DNA of 64,000 nucleotides from Bacteroides xylanisolvens XB1A (lineage in GTDB: Bacteria; Bacteroidota; Bacteroidia; Bacteroidales; Bacteroidaceae). The notes under the pieces are model-generated. The model was not told the DNA's origin, did not search any database, and worked only from the letters and a program-made list of their open reading frames with translations. The position numbers and the translations under genes are program-made. The stretch covers positions 4,049,128 through 4,113,127 of the forward strand of contig NC_021017.1 of assembly GCF_000210075.1 (NCBI RefSeq), written 5' to 3'. Shown here piece after piece: positions 57,147 through 64,000 of the stretch (position 1 is its first letter; each line of letters starts with the position of its first letter).

Positions 57147-58139
57147 ATGAAAAGAAAAATGCCATTTATTGCTGCATTGTCTATCTTATGTTGGGGATGT
57201 AGCAGCTATGATTACTCCGGCGATGATATCGTCGGGGTGAAAGCGCCAATCTCGGGAACAATCACGGAGGTTGTGGAGAAGTCCCGGACTGTTGGTACTA
57301 CGTGGACTGATGGTGATCGTATAGGGGTAACTTGTGAAGATGATGTAAATATTTCCTATAAATATACAGGAAATTTATCTTCGTTTGCAGCATTTGACGA
57401 GAATCAGTCTATTTATTTCCTGGGAAAACAGGAACATGTATTGTCCGCCTATTATCCATTTACGGAGACTTCCGTTATGGTTGCCGATTGTATAACAGTG
57501 GAAACGACTTCGGATAAACAAACACAGGAAAAGCAAATGTCCATTGATTTTCTTTATGCGACTACGGAAGCCGGACGGAACAATCCGGATGTCAACTTTG
57601 CTTTTTCGCATCAGATGAGCAGGATTGATTTTTCTTTTGAAGGAAAAGACGGTTTGACGTTGGATGACATAACTTATACGTTGATTGGCTTGAAACTTAA
57701 AGGAACTTTCAATACAATAGACGGCACGACCGCTGTTGTCGAAGATGCACCGGCTTTGGCGTTATCTCAGAAGGTTATGGCCGGTGAAAATATGCGGACT
57801 TCATTGATTGTATTTCCTCAAAAAGTTTCAGAGGTTACTTTTGAGATAGAAATGGGCGGGAAATCTTTTATCAAGAAGATTGGTGAGATGGACCTGGTTC
57901 CCGGACACATACATCCGTACACTGTAATAATCAGTGAGAGGGATGAAACGATTTATGTAACTGTCGAATCAGGAGAAGTTCAGGGATGGGTTGAAGGAGA
58001 TCGTCAGGAAATTAATACAAGTGACGGTAATACTATTACAGGAGTTGAACCAGGAGATGTACAATGGGATGGGGGAAATACTCAAACTATTGTGAGTCAG
58101 GGGGGCAGGTCAATAAGTATGGAGTTATATGATAATTAA
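57147..58139 (+). CDS. Fimbrillin-like lipoprotein, first of the second pair
   Basis: 330 aa from 57147 (MKRKMPF), chosen for the signal peptide with lipobox LCWGC (Cys18). Paralogue of the protein at 151-1164 along its whole length (WTDGDRIGVTC, FAFSHQMSRIDFSF, TYTLIGLKLKGTFN). It follows DUF4450 by 42 nt and precedes its partner by 21 nt. Surface glycan-binding is the likely role by position (inference); the family name comes from fimbriae. Confidence 0.75.
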   Translation: MKRKMPFIAALSILCWGCSSYDYSGDDIVGVKAPISGTITEVVEKSRTVGTTWTDGDRIGVTCEDDVNISYKYTGNLSSFAAFDENQSIYFLGKQEHVLSAYYPFTETSVMVADCITVETTSDKQTQEKQMSIDFLYATTEAGRNNPDVNFAFSHQMSRIDFSFEGKDGLTLDDITYTLIGLKLKGTFNTIDGTTAVVEDAPALALSQKVMAGENMRTSLIVFPQKVSEVTFEIEMGGKSFIKKIGEMDLVPGHIHPYTVIISERDETIYVTVESGEVQGWVEGDRQEINTSDGNTITGVEPGDVQWDGGNTQTIVSQGGRSISMELYDN

Positions 58140-58160
58140 ACATTTAAAAGAAGAAATATT

Positions 58161-59750
58161 ATGAGATATTGTAAATTCATTTTTGTAATTTATGTATTGC
58201 TCGGTTCTTTTCTGATGGTGGCATGTTCGCAGGATGAGGATGCCAAGCTGGCCGTCAATAGTAATATATTAAAGATTGAGGTGGTTGATTCCAGTATTCA
58301 ACAAAATGGCAATGTAAGTCGTGCTGTCACTGATGTGACTTACAAGACAACTTTTTCGGACGGGGATGCGATTGGTATTTTTGCGGTAAATAGTGATAAG
58401 GAAGTTTTCATTAAAAATGTCCTTGCGACGTATAATGATGGAATATGGGGAATTGACGGAGGACGTCTTTCGTGTACGGAAGATTTGGAAACCGTGACTT
58501 TTTATGCGTATTATCCTTATAAGGAAAATATAACTATAGATATGACGAAGGAGGATCCGTTTGAAACGATTGTGGGGAACTGGACTGTTGACACAGATCT
58601 GAGTGGTGACAGATATACAAATAATGATTTAATGACAGGGGAGGCTTCAGCAGACGGAAGTACAATAACTTTTGTAATGAATCATCGGATGGCCTTGATG
58701 GTAGCCGAACTGCCTTCTGTTACTTATAATTTCACTAATGAGGTTTCTCCTGAACTGCCATCTTACAGTGTATCTTTGAGAGAGGTGAAATTTTCTATTG
58801 GTGAGCAGGTGATCATTCCTTATTATGATAAGGAAACAACGACTTACCGTGTTTTGGTAAATCCGACAAAAAAAGTAGAGCAAATAGGAGGAAGTTTTAT
58901 CAGTTCAGTAGACAACGGGCTTAAAAAATACTCGATAGATGCGACAAAGTTGAAAGCCGGAGAGTATATTTATTGTGAGATAGACGGAGGACTGCAAACT
59001 GTGGATCATGAGTTGAAAGTGGGTGATCTGATATATTCTAATGGCGCGTTGGCTTCTGTTGACGATAATGCTCCTGTTAGCGATGATTGTGTAGGAGTCG
59101 TTTATTTTGTTGGTAATCCGATGCCTTCTGTGTTATATCCTTTTACAGAAGATAATGAATTTACTTATTCTGAACGTCAGGATGCATTATTGCGTGATCA
59201 TCCGGGCTGTACCCATGGATTGGTTTTGGGGCTGAAAGAGAATACCAATATTGTTTTTGGGGAGAAAGATGAAATAAGAGTTTGGTATCGTACAGAGTTT
59301 GCCGAAAGAAATTCCTATATTGATTTAAGTCCGATGGGATGGGATGGATCGGCGTCTACCGGAACATTGAATGGTACGTCGAGGGATCAGCGATTAGGGT
59401 ATAATCACACGGAAGTAATTAAAAAATATGCGGAAGCAAAGAATAAGTCACTTTTAGTGAATTCCTTGAATAACTATAATTTGGTTGCTCCGAGTATTTC
59501 TTCCGGTTGGTTTATTCCTTCTGTCGGTGATTTGAGGGCAATGGTAACTAATTGGGAAACGATGAATACGCAGTTGGGAAAAATAACAGGTAGTGACGGA
59601 CTGAAAAATGACATGTATTATTGGTCGTCTACAGAGCGTAATAATACAAGTATATTTGGAGTACAGTTGACAAGCAGTGGAAGTACCAAAGTTGATGGAT
59701 TGAAATACGACAGACCTGGAGTAAGCTCCCGATATGTATTTGCTTTCTGA
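58161..59750 (+). CDS. Fimbrillin-like lipoprotein with FISUMP/DUF1566-like C-terminus (2)
   Basis: 529 aa; lipobox LMVAC (Cys22) then SQDEDAK, an acidic surface-export-like start. N-terminal half with FSDGDAIGIFAV and TFYAYYPYKENI; C-terminal third with WFIPSVGDLRAMVTNW...YYWSSTERNNTS, the FISUMP/DUF1566-like pattern. Paralogue of the protein at 1210-2844. Last gene of the operon, ended by the hairpin at 59806. Confidence 0.75.
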   Translation: MRYCKFIFVIYVLLGSFLMVACSQDEDAKLAVNSNILKIEVVDSSIQQNGNVSRAVTDVTYKTTFSDGDAIGIFAVNSDKEVFIKNVLATYNDGIWGIDGGRLSCTEDLETVTFYAYYPYKENITIDMTKEDPFETIVGNWTVDTDLSGDRYTNNDLMTGEASADGSTITFVMNHRMALMVAELPSVTYNFTNEVSPELPSYSVSLREVKFSIGEQVIIPYYDKETTTYRVLVNPTKKVEQIGGSFISSVDNGLKKYSIDATKLKAGEYIYCEIDGGLQTVDHELKVGDLIYSNGALASVDDNAPVSDDCVGVVYFVGNPMPSVLYPFTEDNEFTYSERQDALLRDHPGCTHGLVLGLKENTNIVFGEKDEIRVWYRTEFAERNSYIDLSPMGWDGSASTGTLNGTSRDQRLGYNHTEVIKKYAEAKNKSLLVNSLNNYNLVAPSISSGWFIPSVGDLRAMVTNWETMNTQLGKITGSDGLKNDMYYWSSTERNNTSIFGVQLTSSGSTKVDGLKYDRPGVSSRYVFAF

Positions 59751-59805
59751 TATTTATTGAGGTAAGGAAATGATAGAGTTTTGAATAGGGTTAGTTTTAT
59801 AAAAA

Positions 59806-59837
59806 GCGTGTATGTTCTTTGCGGAAAGCATACACGC
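59806..59837. terminator. Bidirectional terminator
   Basis: Perfect 9-bp stem (GCGTGTATG / CATACACGC) preceded by AAAAA and followed by a T-rich run, between the convergent fimbrillin (+) and PL11 (-) genes. Confidence 0.85.
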
Positions 59838-59846
59838 CTTTCTTTT

Positions 59847-61817
59847 TTATTTGTTCAAGTCAGAACCGATATAGTAACCCGGATGAGTGGGCTGGTTGTA
59901 ACCTATGTTCTGATGTGTAGCGCTTAAACGATATAAATGGTCGTCCATTAGAGGATGGAAACGATAGTCGGTTTCAAAATCAGTAGTAAAGATTCTTAGC
60001 TCTGTATCATTTTCATCAACGAAGATAACTTCTTCCCGCCAGTCTCCCCAAATATCGCCATAAAAACAGGCATTGTTTTTGGTTCCGCTGGCTGTTTTTA
60101 CACCCCAATCGCTGCCATTGAACAAACGTCCGTCGGTATAGCTGTGAATAACGAGGTAATCAAGCATTTGCCTGTTTAATGATCCACTCCACCAGATTGT
60201 CATATTGTATGATGTATCACCACCTTTGGCTATAGGTGCCCTTTTACCTGTCAGTTCATTTCCTTTGCAGGAATACATGACACCGTCCGGTTCTGACGAC
60301 CAATATTCACATCCGGGACTGTCCGGATCAACATCTGCGACCATACAACGTCCTACGTCCTTGCCGTTTCCGGGAATATAATGTAATATCCTGCCCGTTC
60401 TGGCATCCCGGAATTCTGTTCCAATATTTCCATACTCCTTGGGTTCTTCATGGCAGACTACTACTTGATACCCTTCCTGTGTAGGATCAAATTTGCCCAA
60501 ATGCATGGCATCACCATGTCCTAATTTTGTGCTATATAGCCCTTTACCGTTATGGTCTATGACACATGCCCCATATAAGACTTCGTCTTTTCCGTCATCA
60601 TCTATATCTCCGACTGCTAAATTATGATTACCTTGCCCTATATAATCCGAATAGTTGTCAGCTGTATCAAAATGCCATCGCTCTGTTATTTTGTTATCAG
60701 TAAAATCTAAAGCTACAATCTGGTAGTTCTTATAATATCCTCTGCACATGAGTAGGCTTGGAATTCCTTTTTGAGATCTGAAGTGTCCGACTCCCATCAG
60801 AAAACGATCCATCCTGTTTGCCCAATTATCTCCCCAATATGTCACCCATTTATTTTTTTCACCACGGTAGATATAGTCGGTTCGGGCTACTTCCTTTCCG
60901 GTTCTGCCTTCAATGATAGATAAGAATTCCGGCCCTGTGATAATTCTGCCATAAGTGGCACTTTGGGGAGCCCTGTCTACATAGTCGGTTATTCCATCTT
61001 GGTTGACATCGCCTATTTTCGTTCCGTCCCCGAAAACGGTACCTTCGGAGGTGCGGACTGCGATCTCCGCCTTGCCATCTCCATTCAGGTCATATACAAT
61101 GAAGGGAGTATAATGAATACCTTGCCGGATATTAGAGCCTAAATCGATACGCCATAAAAATGTCCCGGTTGTTAGCTTGTATGCTTCTAACAGGCAACTT
61201 CCGGGAGTAATTCCAATTCCCGTGCTACCATTGTCAAGAGGTGACACTTCACGTTTCAGAACCAATTCATAATCTCCGTCGCCGTCTAAATCGCCAATAG
61301 CTGCATCCGAAGCTTTATATACTAAATCGGGATATGGCAGATTATTATTGTTTAATGGGACCGTCCGGTAGAAGTTCTGTGCCATTTCCGGAGTAAAGTT
61401 ACATGAACATAAAATATTATTGGTATTTGCTTGTCGAACTTCGTATTTGAGAATCTTATTAATGTTTGCTGTTAAATCTTTGTAATTAGAACTATTGATA
61501 ATCGGAGTTTTGTTTAGCTTTTGGAATTTATAGTTACCTTCTTTGCGGTAGATATCAAAACCAATATCGTCCGGATCGGTGGAAAGCCATCTCCAGCTGA
61601 GTAGTACGCCTTTTCTTTCTATTCTTTCTGTTTCTTTATTAGGAAAGATAGTGTTATAACTTGCCACCATAGCACGATTTCTTAGAAACTCAACAACTTG
61701 CATATTATTGTTATCACCATTATCAGACACGGGAGGTGGTGTTGGATTTTGGACTGAATTATCACTACAAGCTGTGACAAAACTAAAAAATGTAAGCGCA
61801 TAAAATAAGTTTTTCAT
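59847..61817 (-). CDS. PL11-type rhamnogalacturonan lyase, lipoprotein (2)
   Basis: 656 aa from 61817 (MKNLFYAL), which opens a short lipoprotein signal with Cys17 (SFVTAC) followed by SDNSVQNPTPPP. PL11 features: LLSWRWLSTDPDDIGFDIY, IGDLDGDGDYELVLKREVS, YDLNGDGKAEIAVRTSEG, VGDIDDDGKDEVLYGACVIDHNGKG. Intermediate between the soluble PL11 pair and the lipoprotein at 13037. A surface-anchored endo-lyase is likely. Monocistronic, with a recognisable HTCS-type promoter. Confidence 0.9.
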   Translation of the reverse strand: MKNLFYALTFFSFVTACSDNSVQNPTPPPVSDNGDNNNMQVVEFLRNRAMVASYNTIFPNKETERIERKGVLLSWRWLSTDPDDIGFDIYRKEGNYKFQKLNKTPIINSSNYKDLTANINKILKYEVRQANTNNILCSCNFTPEMAQNFYRTVPLNNNNLPYPDLVYKASDAAIGDLDGDGDYELVLKREVSPLDNGSTGIGITPGSCLLEAYKLTTGTFLWRIDLGSNIRQGIHYTPFIVYDLNGDGKAEIAVRTSEGTVFGDGTKIGDVNQDGITDYVDRAPQSATYGRIITGPEFLSIIEGRTGKEVARTDYIYRGEKNKWVTYWGDNWANRMDRFLMGVGHFRSQKGIPSLLMCRGYYKNYQIVALDFTDNKITERWHFDTADNYSDYIGQGNHNLAVGDIDDDGKDEVLYGACVIDHNGKGLYSTKLGHGDAMHLGKFDPTQEGYQVVVCHEEPKEYGNIGTEFRDARTGRILHYIPGNGKDVGRCMVADVDPDSPGCEYWSSEPDGVMYSCKGNELTGKRAPIAKGGDTSYNMTIWWSGSLNRQMLDYLVIHSYTDGRLFNGSDWGVKTASGTKNNACFYGDIWGDWREEVIFVDENDTELRIFTTDFETDYRFHPLMDDHLYRLSATHQNIGYNQPTHPGYYIGSDLNK

Positions 61818-61854
61818 AATTATATTGTTATAAAGATTGAATATTTTCTTTCTA

Positions 61855-61919
61855 CAAAGGAAGTGGATTGGGAGAGTATTCACCTGCAAATTTGTATATA
61901 AAGGATGCATTTTTATCCT
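61855..61919 (-). promoter_or_regulatory. Promoter with putative HTCS operator for PL11 lipoprotein 2
   Basis: Minus-strand TTCCTTTG (61862-61855, one mismatch to TAnnTTTG) with half-sites AGGATAA (61919-61913) and TATACAA (61898-61892), spaced 21 bp, the first 57 nt before the -7 box. Found by looking at the distance predicted from the other sites. Confidence 0.55.
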
Positions 61920-61993
61920 TATATCAAACTATTGTTATTATGAACTATGATTGTTAATGCTGGAATTTGTCTGATAATTGAAGTAGAAAAGAC

Positions 61994-62053
61994 AAAATTC
62001 TATTCTTTACGTACGATATTACAGCTCCTATGGTATAAAAAACAGTAGCTTTG
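61994..62053 (+). promoter_or_regulatory. Promoter of the PL9-like remnant
   Basis: TAGCTTTG (62046-62053) lies 24 nt before the ATG at 62078. AAAATTCTAT (61994-62003) begins 52 nt before the -7 box and CGTAC is at 62010-62014, the same arrangement as in the GH28 promoter at 36446-36505. Confidence 0.55.
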
Positions 62054-62077
62054 CTGCTACATAATACTTAATATACA

Positions 62078-62455
62078 ATGAAACGTATTAGCCTTCTTCT
62101 TTTTTTTATAGGATGTTTCCTCTTTTCTCTTTCGGCTACGAATTATTTTGTGGCTACTAATGGAAGCGATTCAAACAGTGGGACGATTGATAAGCCTTTT
62201 GCCACGTTGGGTAAAGCACAATCAAAAGTGATGGCAGGAGATACTGTATATATCCGGCAAGGTACATATCGAGTGACGGAAGCAGAGATAATGGAACATT
62301 ATACTGCGGGAAGTACTACTTGGAGCCGGGTGTTTAAAATGTCAAAGAGTGGAACTGGACCGGACAACAGGAGGGGTATTAAAAACGGTTATACGCGGGG
62401 AACAAACAAAGAATACGGATTTGGATCTGCTGGAAATAAAAGAATCAGGAAATAG
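62078..62455 (+). pseudogene. Remnant of a PL9-like (beta-helix) lyase
   Basis: 125-aa open frame. It begins with a good signal peptide (MKRISLLLFFIGCFLFSLSA) followed by TNYFVATNGSDSNSGT...PFATLGKAQ and GDTVYIRQGTYRV, the start of PL9/DUF1565-type right-handed beta-helix lyases, which are normally several hundred residues. After about residue 92 the sequence (GPDNRRGIKNGYTRG) no longer matches such a helix and soon stops. A further open stretch to 62564 in another frame (ESGNSTYEIFLRGGGRKGEI) is not recognised. Best read as a gene with a large internal deletion. The promoter is still present, so a short secreted peptide may be made. Confidence 0.7.
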
Positions 62456-62677
62456 TACTTATGAAATCTTTCTTCGTGGTGGCGGACGTAAAGGAGAGAT
62501 TGTGTTTACAAAATTTATAAAGAGGATGCGCTTTTTTGATACTGTAGAGAGCGTTTTATTTTAATTCGATATATGTACAAAAATAAGTCTGAATATGGAA
62601 TATTGTATATAGATAAATAGTATTTGAATCCTTTGTATAGAACTCCATAAGAAAATCAATATCTCCATATCCTTTGC

Positions 62678-62709
62678 TTTGGGGCAAATGGAAACATGCG
62701 GTACTTTTG
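62678..62709 (+). promoter_or_regulatory. Promoter of the second GH28 gene
   Basis: TTTG (62678-62681) and TACTTTTG (62702-62709) with 20-nt spacing fit the Bacteroides -33/-7 consensus, 24 nt before the ATG at 62734. No clear TGnAcAA direct repeat at the usual distance. Confidence 0.6.
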
Positions 62710-62733
62710 CAAAAAAGTAACGAGATATAGAAA

Positions 62734-64000
62734 ATGATAAAGTCAGCATTTTTAATAGTAGCGACATGTTGCAGTCTGCAACTGTTTAGTCAGGAAAAAT
62801 TTCCCGATGGTAAAATTATACCGGATTGGTTTTACAAAAATGAAAAAACTGATATAAATGGATTAGGAAAGAGTTTCTTGATTACCGACTATGGAGTAGT
62901 GAATGATAGTACACTGTTACAGACAGAGAAAATTCAGGCTGTTATAGATTTGGCGTCTAATAATGGAGGCGGAGTCATTGTTATACCTGAAGGTACTTAT
63001 CTTAGTGGTGCGCTGTTCTTTAAGCCGGGAACACACTTGCATTTGGAAGAGAAAGCTATATTAAAAGGTAGTGACGATATTAGCAACTTTCCTGTAATAG
63101 AAACACGGATGGAGGGACAGAACCTAAAGTACTTTTCAGCTTTGATTAATGTTGATAAGGTAGATGGTTTCACCCTTTCCGGAAAAGGAAAAGTTGATGG
63201 AAACGGTGAACGATATTGGAAGTCATTTTGGTTGCGGCGGCGTGTTATTCCTAAATGTACTAATATGGATGAATTGCGTCCTCGTCTACTTCATATATCT
63301 CATAGCAATAATGTACAAGTTTCAGATGTGCGACTTGTTAATTCTCCGTTTTGGACAACTCACATTTATAAGTGTGATAGCGTAAAACTTTTGGATTTGC
63401 ATATCTTTTCACCTTCTTCTCCTGTAAAGGCTCCAAGTACGGATGCAATCGATATTGATGCATGTAAAAATGTACTTGTCAAGGGATGCTATATGTCGGT
63501 TAATGATGACGCAATTGCATTAAAAGGCGGCAAAGGACCATGGGCTGATCAAAATCCCGATAATGGTGGCAATTGTGATATTATTATTGAAGACTGTACT
63601 TTTGGATTCTGTCACGGAGTGCTGACTTGCGGTAGCGAATCGATATATAATCATAATATAATTCTTCGACGCTGCAATCTGGACCAGGCTAAACGCCTGT
63701 TGTGGTTGAAAATGCGTCCGGATACTCCCCAACAATATAAGTACATCCTCGTTGAAGACATAAAAGGAAATGTCCGCAATTGTATCTTTATTGCTCCTTG
63801 GACACAGTTTTATGATTTGAAAGATCGCAAGGATATGCCAGTCTCGTATTCCAGCTATATTACAATGCGTAATATTCATCTGGATTGTGATTCCTTTTTT
63901 GCTGTAGAGAAATCAAAACAATATAAATTATCCAATTTCTGTTTTGACAATTTGACTATTACGGCTAAAAAAGATGTGAAGATAGATGAAGATATTATTG
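62734..64000 (+). CDS. GH28 family glycoside hydrolase (partial, runs off the window)
   Basis: At least 422 residues with no stop before the window end. Starts at 62734 with a signal peptide (MIKSAFLIVATCCSLQLFSQ). GH28 blocks: TEKIQAVIDLASNNGGGVIVIPEGTY, APSTDAIDIDACKN (D237), SVNDDAIALKGGKG (D258, D259) and FCHGVLTCGSES, then RLLWLKMRP. It has the His in the FCHG block that the GH28 at 36530 lacks (GAGLL there), so the two probably differ in specificity. Galacturonosyl hydrolysis on rhamnogalacturonan fragments is expected from the family. Confidence 0.92.
   Translation, partial: MIKSAFLIVATCCSLQLFSQEKFPDGKIIPDWFYKNEKTDINGLGKSFLITDYGVVNDSTLLQTEKIQAVIDLASNNGGGVIVIPEGTYLSGALFFKPGTHLHLEEKAILKGSDDISNFPVIETRMEGQNLKYFSALINVDKVDGFTLSGKGKVDGNGERYWKSFWLRRRVIPKCTNMDELRPRLLHISHSNNVQVSDVRLVNSPFWTTHIYKCDSVKLLDLHIFSPSSPVKAPSTDAIDIDACKNVLVKGCYMSVNDDAIALKGGKGPWADQNPDNGGNCDIIIEDCTFGFCHGVLTCGSESIYNHNIILRRCNLDQAKRLLWLKMRPDTPQQYKYILVEDIKGNVRNCIFIAPWTQFYDLKDRKDMPVSYSSYITMRNIHLDCDSFFAVEKSKQYKLSNFCFDNLTITAKKDVKIDEDII

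Noticed and set aside
1..64000. CRISPR arrays, tRNA/rRNA genes, insertion sequences
   Set aside because: No regularly spaced repeats, tRNA-like folds, rRNA sequence or transposase genes were seen by eye in the window.

Overview
This window looks like the chromosome of a human-gut-type Bacteroides. It contains SusC/SusD pairs, hybrid two-component regulators (HTCS), short ATG-proximal promoters with the Bacteroides -7 box TAnnTTTG, Bacteroides-style lipoprotein signals and a moderate GC content. The species cannot be fixed from the sequence alone. Almost the whole window is one large polysaccharide utilization locus (PUL). Its enzymes point to rhamnogalacturonan-I, the alternating rhamnose/galacturonic acid backbone of pectin.

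Layout. (1) 151-15172: a + strand operon with two fimbrillin-like lipoproteins, two SusC/SusD pairs and a PL11-type rhamnogalacturonan lyase lipoprotein, closed by a terminator. (2) 15344-18742: a large lyase of the PcRGLX/PL26 type with an extra N-terminal domain. (3) 19061-21964 (- strand): GH105 followed by a tandem CE12 acetylesterase. (4) 22209-25797 (+ strand): PL11, GH105 and L-rhamnose mutarotase. (5) 26023-30315: HTCS-1. (6) 30386-31358 (- strand): a three-gene DUF3791/DUF3990 cassette with its own promoter, unrelated to pectin and toxin-antitoxin-like. (7) 31430-36309 (- strand): PL11 and GH2. (8) 36530-37993: GH28. (9) 38062-42823 (- strand): a GH43-like enzyme, then a DUF4450 gene broken by a one-base frameshift. 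(10) 43487-44266 (- strand): an unrecognised secreted protein. (11) 44391-48749 (- strand): HTCS-2. (12) 49052-59750 (+ strand): SusC, SusD, an intact DUF4450 protein and a second fimbrillin-like pair. (13) 59847-61817 (- strand): PL11 lipoprotein. (14) 62078-62455: remnant of a PL9-like lyase. (15) 62734-end: GH28, cut by the window edge.

How it would work (inference from known families). Surface lipoproteins and lyases bind and cut the polymer. SusC/SusD pairs import oligosaccharides. Periplasmic PL11, PL26-like, GH28, GH105, CE12, GH2, GH43-like and DUF4450 enzymes remove acetyl groups, unsaturated uronates, galacturonate, rhamnose and side chains. RhaM interconverts the anomers of released L-rhamnose. 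The two HTCS proteins would sense periplasmic oligosaccharides and activate the operons.

The most notable observation is a shared promoter architecture. Eight promoters carry a direct repeat of the type TGnAcAA, spaced 20-21 bp, with the first half-site 57-58 nt before the -7 box. I propose this as the HTCS operator. Other points of interest are the DUF4450 frameshift in a G6 tract, a GH2 enzyme lacking the usual acid/base Glu, a candidate sRNA at 43054-43206, the DUF3990 cassette, the PL9 remnant, and two fimbrillin-like pairs standing where surface glycan-binding proteins normally sit.
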